44,010 nt of DNA from Paludibacteraceae bacterium (GTDB lineage Bacteria; Bacteroidota; Bacteroidia; Bacteroidales; Paludibacteraceae): positions 1-44,010 of the forward strand of contig JAILDU010000086.1 of assembly GCA_024689005.1 (NCBI GenBank). Reading direction: 5' to 3'. The notes under the pieces were generated by a model. It was not told the DNA's origin. It saw nothing but the letters and a program-made list of their open reading frames with translations, and searched no databases. The position numbers and the translations under genes were made by a program. The first letter of the stretch is position 1. Each line of letters opens with the position of its first letter. This document shows positions 1 through 8,192 of the stretch, in pieces.

Positions 1-587
1 TATCTGAATTTATAACGTACACCCAATGCCAAACTGGTCATTTCCCAATAAACACCGGCACTTGCGCCATTATAAGGATCACCGAGCAAGCCGACACCTA
101 TAGTCGGACGATAGTCAATAGACAATTGTAGAGGGAACCAGAAATCATATTCAACACCGATTCGACCGGCTACGCCTACAAAGCCCCAGTCCAAACTGGT
201 GTAGTCATAATTATGGTAATAATCATGGAAATGGGCATACCAGCCGTAACCGGCTGCGCCACCTATACCCATATACCAGTGCCATTCGCCTTTGTGATTC
301 CAATTGAAGGTAGCACCGAACGGATCAATCCAGTCATGAGTGATAGCTGCCTGAATGGTCGAGCCCCATGCGTGACCAAATACGCGTTCACCTGCGACGT
401 AACGCCACATGTCTGTACGGCCGGCTACTGAAAAACCGGCTTCTATGTCCAACATCCTGTCGCTACCTAATCCATGTTCGTAACTAAATCCTTCGAAAGC
501 TCCTAAACGACCACCTATTGCACGAGGTTGTGCATATGCCGTTATACTTGCCATGACAAGCACGGCTGCAAATAATAATTTCTTCAT
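1..587 (-). CDS. Outer-membrane beta-barrel protein, 3' end cut by window edge
   Basis: The reading frame is open from an ATG at 585-587 to base 1, about 195 codons; the last visible residues are RYKFR, so the stop is at or just beyond the edge. It starts MKKLLFAAVLVMASITAYA, a clear signal peptide. The mature part is rich in alternating aromatic and small residues (WHWYMGIGG, YDFWFPLQLS), typical of small outer-membrane barrels. It is a paralogue of the 1733-2230 protein: both share QPRAIG after the signal, HDWIDPFGATF-like and YDFWFPLQLS segments, and a final YKF. It carries an extra stretch rich in His and Tyr in the middle. Function unknown; an envelope structural role is inferred. Confidence 0.75.
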   Translation of the reverse strand, partial: MKKLLFAAVLVMASITAYAQPRAIGGRLGAFEGFSYEHGLGSDRMLDIEAGFSVAGRTDMWRYVAGERVFGHAWGSTIQAAITHDWIDPFGATFNWNHKGEWHWYMGIGGAAGYGWYAHFHDYYHNYDYTSLDWGFVGVAGRIGVEYDFWFPLQLSIDYRPTIGVGLLGDPYNGASAGVYWEMTSLALGVRYKFR

Positions 588-620
588 TGTAATATACATT
601 TTAATGGGTTCATTATTTTC

Positions 621-1673
621 TTACTCAAACAACAGACAAGCACCTATCTGGCTATAATTGTCTATCGATCTGTACTCGCCGTACGGACAGTTGCCGTGAT
701 AAACTCGTACTCCGAACGCCACGCGCGAGAACGGACCGTCATACATAGGCGTATTATAGCGCGCGCCTGCGAAGATATTATACGTGAACACCCTGCGCTC
801 CGCTTGCGTCCGCTTCGGGTCATCACTCGCCAATACCGACAAATCGAAGCCATAGCACTCCCTATTGCGTACCTCAGCCGACGCTATGCCCTGAAAACCA
901 TGCTTGCTCGTCGGCGACTGGTATTGATATTGTAGATATAGTTCCCACGGATTGCGCTGAACATATGGCACAGCCTTCGTTCCGCGCGGATCCAATAGCG
1001 ACTCATCACCTGCGTCCGGATCCAAGTTGAACCAACCGCCGTGCCACAACAGCATCAAACCCAAGCGAAAGGTGTGATTTTGCGCAAAGCGGTCTTCGGC
1101 TTCATTCAGCGTAAAGACAAACTCTGTATAATTATAGGAGACATTCACGCGACGTATAGCATAACCGCGATCCAGATAGCGTATCTGCATCTCATCGCCC
1201 AAATGGGTACTCTCGTGTTTAAAGGGACTCCATGCCACAGAATAGTTCTTGACAAAACCGCGATTGAGGCGATGGAGAAAGATGAATGTGGGCAAACCTA
1301 TTCGATAATCCGTATCTACTATGGGCGATGTGCTCCAATCGTAGAAATCCATCCATAGATTAGCACTCATATTCAGATTGACTGCGAGGGCATAAGTCGA
1401 ATCCGCTATATTGCCGCTCCACAGAGGCAGATTCAGGCCAAACAGACCCATCGTGTGCCAGCGATAATCTTGTCCCGCGTGACTACTGTAGTCATAAACG
1501 GGATTGTTTGTGCAATACGGTATATCCATTCGCACAAAGTTGGGATGCATGTCGGCATACAAGCTATGACCGAACTGTGCATAGCGAAACACGCCCTTGC
1601 CAAAAGGCGTTCCCTCTGCCCGGACGGACAGGAGAGCTAAACAGGCTGATAATATGAGAAGTGCGCGTTTCAT
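621..1673 (-). CDS. Outer-membrane protein resembling DUF1207 family
   Basis: 350 residues. I chose the ATG at 1671-1673 because it begins MKRALLILSACLALLSVRA, a good signal peptide; the longer frame from 1712 puts charged residues before it. The mature protein is rich in aromatic beta-strands and ends in LLFE. The segment SPFKHESTHLGDE near residue 155 resembles the conserved H-S-x-LGDE region I associate with DUF1207 proteins; this is from memory, not a search. It lies between two small paralogous barrel proteins on the same strand, 33 bp from the left one and 59 bp from the right one, so co-transcription is likely. Substrate unknown. Confidence 0.7.
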   Translation of the reverse strand: MKRALLILSACLALLSVRAEGTPFGKGVFRYAQFGHSLYADMHPNFVRMDIPYCTNNPVYDYSSHAGQDYRWHTMGLFGLNLPLWSGNIADSTYALAVNLNMSANLWMDFYDWSTSPIVDTDYRIGLPTFIFLHRLNRGFVKNYSVAWSPFKHESTHLGDEMQIRYLDRGYAIRRVNVSYNYTEFVFTLNEAEDRFAQNHTFRLGLMLLWHGGWFNLDPDAGDESLLDPRGTKAVPYVQRNPWELYLQYQYQSPTSKHGFQGIASAEVRNRECYGFDLSVLASDDPKRTQAERRVFTYNIFAGARYNTPMYDGPFSRVAFGVRVYHGNCPYGEYRSIDNYSQIGACLLFE

Positions 1674-1732
1674 CAAAAAAGACAAAGACGCACGTGCCCG
1701 GATTAGGCACATGCAATCTCTGTCTAATCAAT

Positions 1733-2230
1733 TTAGAATTTGTAGCGTACACCCAGCTGGAGACCACCCCAGAGACCATCGTAGTTAAATCCCGGTGTGC
1801 TGGTTTTAGTGCATACACCAATGCTTGGACGCCAATCCAACGAGAGTTGGAGAGGGAACCAGAAGTCGTACTCAAAACCGACATGACCGGCTACACCGGC
1901 ATACCACCAACCGTCATAACCTGCGAATGGGAATACGAAACCGCCGGATCCACCGACACCCATAAACCAGTGCCATTCGCCCTTCTTGTCCCAAGGGAAT
2001 GTTGCACCGAACGGATCAATCCAGTCATATGTAACGTGACCGCCGACACCGATACCTGTGTTAATAGGCAGGATGACGTTAGCAGCTACATCCAACATGT
2101 TGGACTCACCGAAACCATGCTGATAGGAGAATGACGACCATGCACCCAGGTTAACACCGATAGCACGTGGTTGTGCGTAAGCGGAGATACTTGCTATAGC
2201 AAGCAGAGCTACAAACAAAAATTTCTTCAT
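1733..2230 (-). CDS. Small outer-membrane beta-barrel protein
   Basis: 165 residues with signal peptide MKKFLFVALLAIASISAYA and cleavage before QPRAIG. The mature part has glycine- and tryptophan-rich strands (WHWFMGVGGSGG, YDFWFPLQLSLDW) and ends LGVRYKF with a terminal aromatic, as expected for a BamA-inserted barrel. It is a paralogue of the left-edge gene (1-587) but lacks that protein's His/Tyr-rich insert. It is probably the first gene of a minus-strand unit reaching the window edge. Role unknown; similar small barrels in Bacteroidota are usually annotated as hypothetical or porin-family proteins. Confidence 0.75.
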   Translation of the reverse strand: MKKFLFVALLAIASISAYAQPRAIGVNLGAWSSFSYQHGFGESNMLDVAANVILPINTGIGVGGHVTYDWIDPFGATFPWDKKGEWHWFMGVGGSGGFVFPFAGYDGWWYAGVAGHVGFEYDFWFPLQLSLDWRPSIGVCTKTSTPGFNYDGLWGGLQLGVRYKF

Positions 2231-2271
2231 AATACCTTAAAATAATTTATTAGTTATATATAGCCCGGTCG

Positions 2272-2292
2272 CCCTCCCCACTCGGGGGAGGG
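2272..2292. terminator. GC-rich hairpin between GGGtGRT gene and barrel gene
   Basis: CCCTCCCC (2272-2279) pairs with GGGGAGGG (2285-2292) over a 5-nt loop. It lies just downstream of the GGGtGRT gene (transcribed leftward). There is no T-run, so it may be a processing or mRNA-end hairpin, or a dispersed intergenic repeat; similar G/C hairpins occur at 40301-40320 and 40411-40438. Confidence 0.45.
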
Positions 2293-2303
2293 ACGGAGAC
2301 AGG

Positions 2304-3314
2304 TTACTTATTCAAGGCGAGTGCTACGTTCACAGCGCAAGCTACGGTACATCCTACCATCGGGTTGTTACCGATACCTAGGAAGCCCATCATCTCTACG
2401 TGTGCAGGAACAGAGCTGGAACCTGCAAACTGCGCATCGCTGTGCATACGACCGAGAGTATCGGTCATACCGTACGAAGCAGGACCTGCAGCCATGTTAT
2501 CCGGGTGCAAGGTACGACCGGTACCACCACCGGAAGCAACCGAGAAGTACGGCTTGCCGGCCAGGATACGCTCTTTCTTATACGTACCTGCTACCGGGTG
2601 TTGGAAACGTGTCGGGTTGGTAGAGTTACCGGTGATCGACACATCTACGTTCTCGTGCCACAGAATAGCTACACCCTCGCGTACATCATCTGCTCCGTAG
2701 CAGTTCACCTTCGCGCGCGGACCGTTAGAATATGCCTTACGACGAACCTCTTTCAGCTCACCGGTAAAATAGTCGAACTCGGTCTGTACGTAGGTGAAAC
2801 CGTTAATACGGCTGATGATCATAGCAGCGTCTTTGCCCAGACCGTTCAGAATGCAGCGCAGCGGGTTCTTACGAACCTTGTTGGCCATCTCTGCGATCTT
2901 GATTGCACCCTCTGCAGCTGCGAAAGACTCGTGGCCAGCCAAGAAAGCGAAGCATTGGGTCTCCTCGCGGAGCAGACGAGCTGCCAGGTTTCCGTGACCC
3001 AGACCTACCTTACGGTCGTCTGCTACTGAACCCGGAATACAGAATGCCTGCAGACCGATACCGATAGCCTCAGCAGCGTCAGCAGCGTTCTTGCAACCTT
3101 TCTTCAACGCAATAGCGGTACCTACTACGTAAGCCCACTTAGCGTTCTCAAAACATATACGTTGGGTCTCCTCGCATGTCAGATAAGGATCGAGGCCGTA
3201 TTGTTCGCAAATCTGGTTTGCCTCCTCGATAGAAGCGATACCGTTTGCATTCAGAGCGGCGAGAATCTGCTTCTCGCGGCGGTCTTGTGACTCAAATTTT
3301 ACTTCACGAATCAT
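2304..3314 (-). CDS. GGGtGRT family protein
   Basis: 336 residues with the diagnostic motif GGGTGRT at residues 262-268. Other features are ITGNSTNPTRF, a HENVDVSITG segment and a glycine/alanine-rich C-terminus (GNNPMVGCTVACAVNVAL). Several cysteines (C36, C47, C54, C92, C121) could bind metal or sulfur species. The biochemical function of this family is not established to my knowledge. It sits 12 bp downstream of a NifU-like iron-sulfur scaffold gene, a pairing I know from other anaerobes, so a role linked to Fe-S or sulfur metabolism is inferred. The start ATG at 3314 follows a GGAGGAGA Shine-Dalgarno-like run (read on the minus strand). Confidence 0.9.
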   Translation of the reverse strand: MIREVKFESQDRREKQILAALNANGIASIEEANQICEQYGLDPYLTCEETQRICFENAKWAYVVGTAIALKKGCKNAADAAEAIGIGLQAFCIPGSVADDRKVGLGHGNLAARLLREETQCFAFLAGHESFAAAEGAIKIAEMANKVRKNPLRCILNGLGKDAAMIISRINGFTYVQTEFDYFTGELKEVRRKAYSNGPRAKVNCYGADDVREGVAILWHENVDVSITGNSTNPTRFQHPVAGTYKKERILAGKPYFSVASGGGTGRTLHPDNMAAGPASYGMTDTLGRMHSDAQFAGSSSVPAHVEMMGFLGIGNNPMVGCTVACAVNVALALNK

Positions 3315-3326
3315 AGTCTCTCCTCC

Positions 3327-4028
3327 TTAGTTTTTACGTGGGTCAATTGATTTAACTGCACCTTGCTCCTTGGTTGTGCGGCCGTATGTTCCGGTTACGC
3401 TCTTCAGAGCCTCCTCTGCAGGAACGCCCTTCTTGATAGCATCCATGAACTTGCCCATGTGTACGTACTCATATCCGCAAACCTCGTTGTCCTCGTCCAG
3501 GAACTCCTTGGTGATGTAGCCCTCTGTCAACTGCAGATAGCGAACACCCTTCTCCTTGGTAGAATAGAGCGTACCGCACTGGCTGACAAGACCCTTACCC
3601 AGATCCTCCAGGCCGGCACCGATAACCAAACCGCCCTCAGAGAAGGCACTCTGGGTACGACCGTAAACAATCTGCAGGAACAACTCACGCATTGCCGTGT
3701 TGATAGCATCGCAAACGAGGTCGGTATTCAGTGCCTCGAGGATAGTCTTGCCCGGCAGAATCTCTGCGGCCATAGCAGCCGAGTGAGTCATACCTGAGCA
3801 ACCGATAGTCTCTACAAGAGCCTCCTCAATCACACCGTTTTTAACATTCAGACTCAGTTTGCAGCAACCCTGTTGAGGTGCACACCAACCGATACCGTGC
3901 GTCATACCTGAGATGTCTTTGATCTCAGTAGCCTTCACCCACTTACCCTCTTCAGGTATTGGAGCCGGTCCGTGCTTCGGACCCTTAGCTACTACGCACA
4001 TTTCTTGTACTTCTTTCGAATAAATCAT
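3327..4028 (-). CDS. Iron-sulfur cluster assembly scaffold protein (NifU-like)
   Basis: 233 residues from the ATG at 4026-4028 (MIYSKEVQEMCVVAKGP). A longer frame begins at 4085, but its first 19 residues are Asn/Lys/Thr-rich and lie in the leader next to the promoter, so I reject it. Conserved cysteines include those in GWCAPQQGCCK, ETIGCSGMTHS and DLVCDAIN, the pattern of NifU/IscU N-terminal scaffolds. ETIGCSGMTHSAAMAAEI is the typical scaffold loop. The C-terminal third (YGYEYVHMGKFMDAIKKG) is an extension specific to the version paired with GGGtGRT. It is first in a two-gene operon. Expected role: transient assembly of Fe-S clusters in the cytoplasm. Confidence 0.85.
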   Translation of the reverse strand: MIYSKEVQEMCVVAKGPKHGPAPIPEEGKWVKATEIKDISGMTHGIGWCAPQQGCCKLSLNVKNGVIEEALVETIGCSGMTHSAAMAAEILPGKTILEALNTDLVCDAINTAMRELFLQIVYGRTQSAFSEGGLVIGAGLEDLGKGLVSQCGTLYSTKEKGVRYLQLTEGYITKEFLDEDNEVCGYEYVHMGKFMDAIKKGVPAEEALKSVTGTYGRTTKEQGAVKSIDPRKN

Positions 4029-4096
4029 GTGTTTAGAAATATTATTTGTTATTGTTGTTTTGTTATTATGGTCTTTCGATGCCACATTTTGCGGTG

Positions 4097-4128
4097 CAAA
4101 ATTACTACTTTTTTTTTATATACGCAAA
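4097..4128 (-). promoter_or_regulatory. Promoter of NifU-like/GGGtGRT operon
   Basis: Read on the minus strand: TTTG (4125-4128), 20-nt spacer, TAATTTTG (4097-4104). This fits the Bacteroidota -33/-7 consensus. It lies about 70 bp upstream of the ATG at 4028. Confidence 0.75.
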
Positions 4129-4200
4129 TTATTAACGCAAAAAACACACAGAAGAACACTTTTTCCTTTTTTTTGATATTTGATACTTTCCTTACTCCCC

Positions 4201-4299
4201 TCGAACTCTTTTCGAACTCCCGCCGAAACAATCCTAGACTTTCGTCGGACTCTCGTCGGACTCTCGTCGGGGTTTTATCGGGGTTTTATCGGGGTTTCG
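4201..4299. repeat. Nine-unit 11-bp phased array (TCG-headed)
   Basis: Nine consecutive 11-bp units start at 4201, 4212, 4223, 4234, 4245, 4256, 4267, 4278 and 4289. Most begin TCG; consecutive pairs are identical or near identical (TCGAACTCnnn, TCGGACTCTCG x2, TCGGGGTTTTA x2). The units drift in sequence but never lose the 11-bp register. The array lies between two divergent promoters. Eleven is not a multiple of three, so it is not coding. Confidence 0.85.
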
Positions 4300-4391
4300 T
4301 TGCTCACCGGATTAGACACGCATAAAAACAGAACACACAGATTGCAAAATGCTTTTTTTTGTATCTTTTTCACTACAAAATACTCCTCCCG

Positions 4392-4423
4392 TTTGCATAT
4401 TCCAAAAATAAGTTGTACTTTTG
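4392..4423 (+). promoter_or_regulatory. Promoter of secreted repeat protein gene
   Basis: TTTG (4392-4395), 20-nt spacer, TACTTTTG (4416-4423). The leader of about 70 nt contains a small hairpin (ACCATA 4448-4453 with TATGGT 4458-4463) before the ATG at 4499. Confidence 0.75.
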
Positions 4424-4498
4424 CGCCGACTTTTTGGTGGTTTTGTCACCATAGTTTTATGGTATTAACTGTTTTATTAATTAATTCTTTTATTGGTC

Positions 4499-6544
4499 AT
4501 GAAACGTTTTATCCCTTTCATGTGCGCGCTCTTCTTTGCAGTTAGCGCAAGTGCTACAACTATTGGCACCAACTCGGCTCGCTCCGCCGCTCCGCGAGCA
4601 TCCAAACAAGTCTATGATCTCACGATCCACAAAGACTACAACGACCCTTGGTTTTACAACGATGTCTGGGGTTTTTCGATGAACAACCTTGATCACACTG
4701 TAAATATCGCGTTGGCCTTCGATTTGTCCGACGATGGTACCAAAAGCCCAATATATGGCAAGAAATACAAAAAAAGTTACTTGGTAAATGATCAGAGTTG
4801 GATATCAGTCTACGATACGATCCAAAAAACGTACACTTCGAGTACAATTAGCGATCTTGAGTTCACTTGGACCAAGGATGCTGATAGTCTCAACCATTTC
4901 AGCGGTTTTGTAAAGGACACACTGGGCAATACATACAATTTCCACTACGACGAGCAAGCTTTTGCCATCACCGGCGACACCATTAAGATTGACACTAAGA
5001 CCGTTTCTACTTTCTCCTATCAGGAATATTATGGATGTTGGTCTGTCAACTATAGCAATGACAATTACTATGTCAGCTTCAGTCTCTTGAGCAACAAAGC
5101 GAACTCACCTGTAGGAATATATAATTTCGCAGCATTCAATGAGTACGGCAATAATTTGACCATCAACCATGGTTATTGGAGCGAACGAATTGAATATCTG
5201 GATGGCAAGGCTAATATCACCGAGTCTAACGACTCCACCTTCATGCAAGCAACTATGTTGGGCAATGATGGTAATGTCTATGCTATCTCGTTATACTACG
5301 CCGACCCGAAACCTCTCTACCACGAGAATATCATCGCCAAAAATCTGGAGATTGATTCGTCTTTTATTCAGTGGGGTTCCGTTCGTTTCGCTGCGGCTGA
5401 CAGCACTTATCAAATCGACTTCACTCTTTCCGTTGATAGCACACACGACTTCTATGGTTCGTTTGCTATGGGCGATGGTCGTTTCTATACTCCTACACTT
5501 AAAAATCGCAAAGAAAATGATGTCATTCAGATCTTCAGCGGTTCTATTACAATTGCTCCGTCCAACAACGGACCGGTAATCACCGGTTCTTTCCTTGGTC
5601 GTAACGACACCGAGTACACACTCAATCTCTCGTGCAGCCTGCCGGTGGCAAACCGTAAAGACACAATCTCCATTCATAATGAAGGTTTGTATATCTACAA
5701 AGAGCAAAACAAATGGTTAATCTGGACCACCAATCCGGATAGCTCAAAGGTGGTCAGCATAGCAGTTCCCGGTCTGACAATAGAAGGCACTTACACATTC
5801 GATGATATTGAGGAACGCAACAGTTATGTCTGCCTCGATTTGAATGCGGATGGACAACCACGCGAGCTGTACCGTCTGTTGGACGCTAATTTTACCGTCA
5901 CCTACGATTCTGTAGCACGTATAGCTCACCTCGTCGGTACTGTTCTCGGTAAATCTACGTTTGAGATAGGTGATGTTTGCGAGTACCACCTCGATGTCAC
6001 CGCATCATATACCCGTGTTCACATCGACAAAGACGCACAGGACGCAGACTTCATCCACGATTTCTCTGCATATCAGATTAAGACCGGTTACATTCAGACC
6101 AACCATGCAGTATATATTGAAGCAATGGAGAACGGTCAGCTTGCATCGCTTTATTTCTATCTGCCGGAAGATGCCACCGAGTTCCTGCCGGGCGAATATA
6201 GCATCACCACATCCTCTCCGAAAGCATGGACTATTCCTGCAGGAAGTGTAACTAAGGGCGAAGTTGAACCAAGCTATTTCAGCGGAGTAAACAAAAGTGG
6301 TAATCCTATTTTGCCGTTGTGGTTCCCGGTTGAAGGCAAGGCCATTGTTGATGCCAACAAGAAGATTACCATTGAGGCTATCAACTCTTACGAGCGCACT
6401 ATCCGCGTTACTATGAGTCCTAAGCAGCAAGCTATTGACCACGTCAATGCTGATCAAGATGCAATCAAGCGTGTTGAGAACGGCATGGTCATCATCGAGC
6501 GTAATGGTGTTAAGTACAACATCCTCGGTGGAATCATCCGCTAA
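4499..6544 (+). CDS. Secreted repeat protein with tail resembling a sorting signal
   Basis: 681 residues. I chose the ATG at 4499 (MKRFIPFMCALFFAVSASA, signal peptide) over the TTG six bases upstream. The mature protein contains about four degenerate units of roughly 130-150 residues. Each ends in a strand pair such as GFVKDTLGNTYNFHY, ATMLGNDGNVYAISLYY, GSFLGRNDTEYTLNL or GTVLGKSTFEIG, suggesting repeated beta-sandwich or lipocalin-like modules. The last residues (VKYNILGGIIR) recall the YDILGR-type tails of the cluster at 28-40 kb, though weaker. No catalytic motif was recognised. It has its own promoter and ends in a convergent terminator region. Likely an exported surface or extracellular protein of unknown function. 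Confidence 0.75.
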   Translation: MKRFIPFMCALFFAVSASATTIGTNSARSAAPRASKQVYDLTIHKDYNDPWFYNDVWGFSMNNLDHTVNIALAFDLSDDGTKSPIYGKKYKKSYLVNDQSWISVYDTIQKTYTSSTISDLEFTWTKDADSLNHFSGFVKDTLGNTYNFHYDEQAFAITGDTIKIDTKTVSTFSYQEYYGCWSVNYSNDNYYVSFSLLSNKANSPVGIYNFAAFNEYGNNLTINHGYWSERIEYLDGKANITESNDSTFMQATMLGNDGNVYAISLYYADPKPLYHENIIAKNLEIDSSFIQWGSVRFAAADSTYQIDFTLSVDSTHDFYGSFAMGDGRFYTPTLKNRKENDVIQIFSGSITIAPSNNGPVITGSFLGRNDTEYTLNLSCSLPVANRKDTISIHNEGLYIYKEQNKWLIWTTNPDSSKVVSIAVPGLTIEGTYTFDDIEERNSYVCLDLNADGQPRELYRLLDANFTVTYDSVARIAHLVGTVLGKSTFEIGDVCEYHLDVTASYTRVHIDKDAQDADFIHDFSAYQIKTGYIQTNHAVYIEAMENGQLASLYFYLPEDATEFLPGEYSITTSSPKAWTIPAGSVTKGEVEPSYFSGVNKSGNPILPLWFPVEGKAIVDANKKITIEAINSYERTIRVTMSPKQQAIDHVNADQDAIKRVENGMVIIERNGVKYNILGGIIR

Positions 6545-6564
6545 TCACTCAAAAAACTATTCCA

Positions 6565-6654
6565 CTCTCTGAGTCTTGAAAACTCGCTGAGTTTAACACA
6601 ACTCTTTGAGTTTCGACAATCACTCTTTGAGTTTCGACAATCACTCTTTGAGTG
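6565..6654. repeat. 21-bp direct repeats after the stop codon
   Basis: Units of ACTCTTTGAGTTTCGACAATC occur at 6601-6621 and 6622-6642, with a partial copy at 6643-6653. More diverged GAG-containing copies with 18- and 19-bp spacing precede them (from about 6571). The repeat fills the gap between the stop at 6544 and the terminator. Confidence 0.8.
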
Positions 6655-6663
6655 AATAAAAAA

Positions 6664-6690
6664 AATGAGTCCGGTCACCCCGGACTCATT
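6664..6690. terminator. Bidirectional terminator
   Basis: AATGAGTCCGG (6664-6674) pairs with CCGGACTCATT (6680-6690) over a 5-nt loop, with A-run on the left and T-run on the right. It serves both the plus-strand gene ending at 6544 and the minus-strand gene ending at 6696. Confidence 0.9.
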
Positions 6691-6695
6691 TTTCT

Positions 6696-8192
6696 TTACC
6701 ATGCTATGCCAATTGAGATACCTAAGCCGTTTTGAAAGAATTGATTGATTGTCTTACTTCCTGATATCGTCTTAGTAGGCTTCTTCGCCAATTCTACAGG
6801 AGTCCACAACCAATCCAGATCATAGTGCACGCCCACAATCAAGTCATCCTTACCAAACGGAAATTGCCAGTTCACACCCAAGCGGGTATCGGTCGTCGCT
6901 ACAAAACTTTCCATACTTCTTCCGGAAAGTATTGCGCCGCCGGCGGCGCTCTGCGTCGCGTACGGCATAAGGACAAAGCCTTTCATCTCAATAGGTACTT
7001 GCACTCCTATATATACGCCGAACAATGGTCCCCAATAAGTCGAAGACATGCCCGTTGTCGGAGCTTGTGCTATTACTGCTTCTACTTGCACACCGGTCTT
7101 CACAAAACCGGCCCAATCATGTCCCAGCAGAAAACTCACCTGTTGGTTCACACCCCAGAAGTTATTATAGACCAACTGTGCGTTGCTCGTATTTCCCATA
7201 TCCGTTATAACGTGTGGCGCAGTACGATCATAGTGATTAGCACTTCTTACTTTTTCTGCCACCAGGCTGTCTCGCACACTCAGCACGCGCAAAGCCGGTT
7301 CAAAAGGCAATTGCCATTCCATCTCTCTTATACTTCTCTGCTTCTCTTCCGGCAAATGACGAAACGCGTACAACCAATCCACTCCCGACAGAGAACGGAG
7401 CGCTTCATATTCAGCAGAGATACCACTTTCCTGATTGGAGAATGTAGCCCAAAAGGCTTGTACATCCTCCTTGCCGATAGCCAACCCCACTCCTTCGCGA
7501 TAAAATGCTTTCCAAGTATTTATACCTAATATCTCGTACTTACCTTCTCCGTTCTTTAGCAGCAATGGTCCGCCGCTACTACCCGGGTCTATAGACGCAG
7601 TATGTTGAATGATACGTGTGGCCTGTTCGTGGTTGTCCAGACTGACTCGCGCATTGGACACTATTCCGCGTGTCAATTGCCATGAAGGCTTGTTTCCCAA
7701 CCCTGGAAAACCCGCCGCCACAATGGACATGTCTTCTTCTATCTCACTATTGCTGATCGGCAGGGCTATCATCTCACTTTCTTCCGGCAACTCTATTGCA
7801 GCCAGGTCTGTAGCTGACATCTTTACTACCGCACAATGCGAATACCGGATAGTCTGTTCGTGTAATTGAAAGACTACCGTTGCCTGCCGGGCATAGCCGA
7901 CTACATGCATATTGGTCAGAACATATTTCTTATTCCCATGCTCTACTACTACGCCCGAACCGAAACAATCTTCGTTCTTATAGACCGTTAGAGTGCGTGC
8001 TACGTGTGTCATTCCTGCGCGCGCCATATATAGCGCGTAGTCTGCCATCAATTCTCTTTCTGCCTCGCTATATTCCGGCTCTACGACACACACACTATAT
8101 CGCAAACCTTGTGCATGACTCAGTTGTACCATGCCTATGGCCAATACGGCCAGACAAAACAATCGTCTCATCGTTTTTCTTACTTTATTCAT
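6696..8192 (-). CDS. Trypsin-like serine protease fused to beta-barrel-like C-terminal domain
   Basis: About 498 residues if started at the ATG at 8190-8192. An adjacent ATG (8195) and one at 8171 are alternatives; the two near 8192 overlap the upstream gene's TAA, suggesting translational coupling. A signal peptide precedes HAQG. The first half is an S1/DegP-like protease with catalytic triad His in TNMHVVG (about residue 96), Asp in SATDLAAIEL (about 129) and Ser in DPGSSGGPLL (about 206). No PDZ domain is visible. The last 190 residues alternate polar and hydrophobic/aromatic strands and end ISIGIAW with a terminal aromatic, as in outer-membrane barrels. I infer a periplasmic protease tethered to the outer membrane. 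The substrate is unknown. Confidence 0.75.
   Translation of the reverse strand: MNKVRKTMRRLFCLAVLAIGMVQLSHAQGLRYSVCVVEPEYSEAERELMADYALYMARAGMTHVARTLTVYKNEDCFGSGVVVEHGNKKYVLTNMHVVGYARQATVVFQLHEQTIRYSHCAVVKMSATDLAAIELPEESEMIALPISNSEIEEDMSIVAAGFPGLGNKPSWQLTRGIVSNARVSLDNHEQATRIIQHTASIDPGSSGGPLLLKNGEGKYEILGINTWKAFYREGVGLAIGKEDVQAFWATFSNQESGISAEYEALRSLSGVDWLYAFRHLPEEKQRSIREMEWQLPFEPALRVLSVRDSLVAEKVRSANHYDRTAPHVITDMGNTSNAQLVYNNFWGVNQQVSFLLGHDWAGFVKTGVQVEAVIAQAPTTGMSSTYWGPLFGVYIGVQVPIEMKGFVLMPYATQSAAGGAILSGRSMESFVATTDTRLGVNWQFPFGKDDLIVGVHYDLDWLWTPVELAKKPTKTISGSKTINQFFQNGLGISIGIAW

Noticed and set aside
213..431. 72-codon plus-strand frame at the left end
   Set aside because: It is antisense to the left-edge barrel gene, whose minus-strand frame has a signal peptide and a paralogue.
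2400..3029. 209-codon plus-strand frame inside the GGGtGRT gene
   Set aside because: It is a shadow of a recognised gene on the other strand.
4201..4299. CRISPR-like array
   Set aside because: Units are only 11 bp with no repeat-spacer structure and no cas genes nearby.
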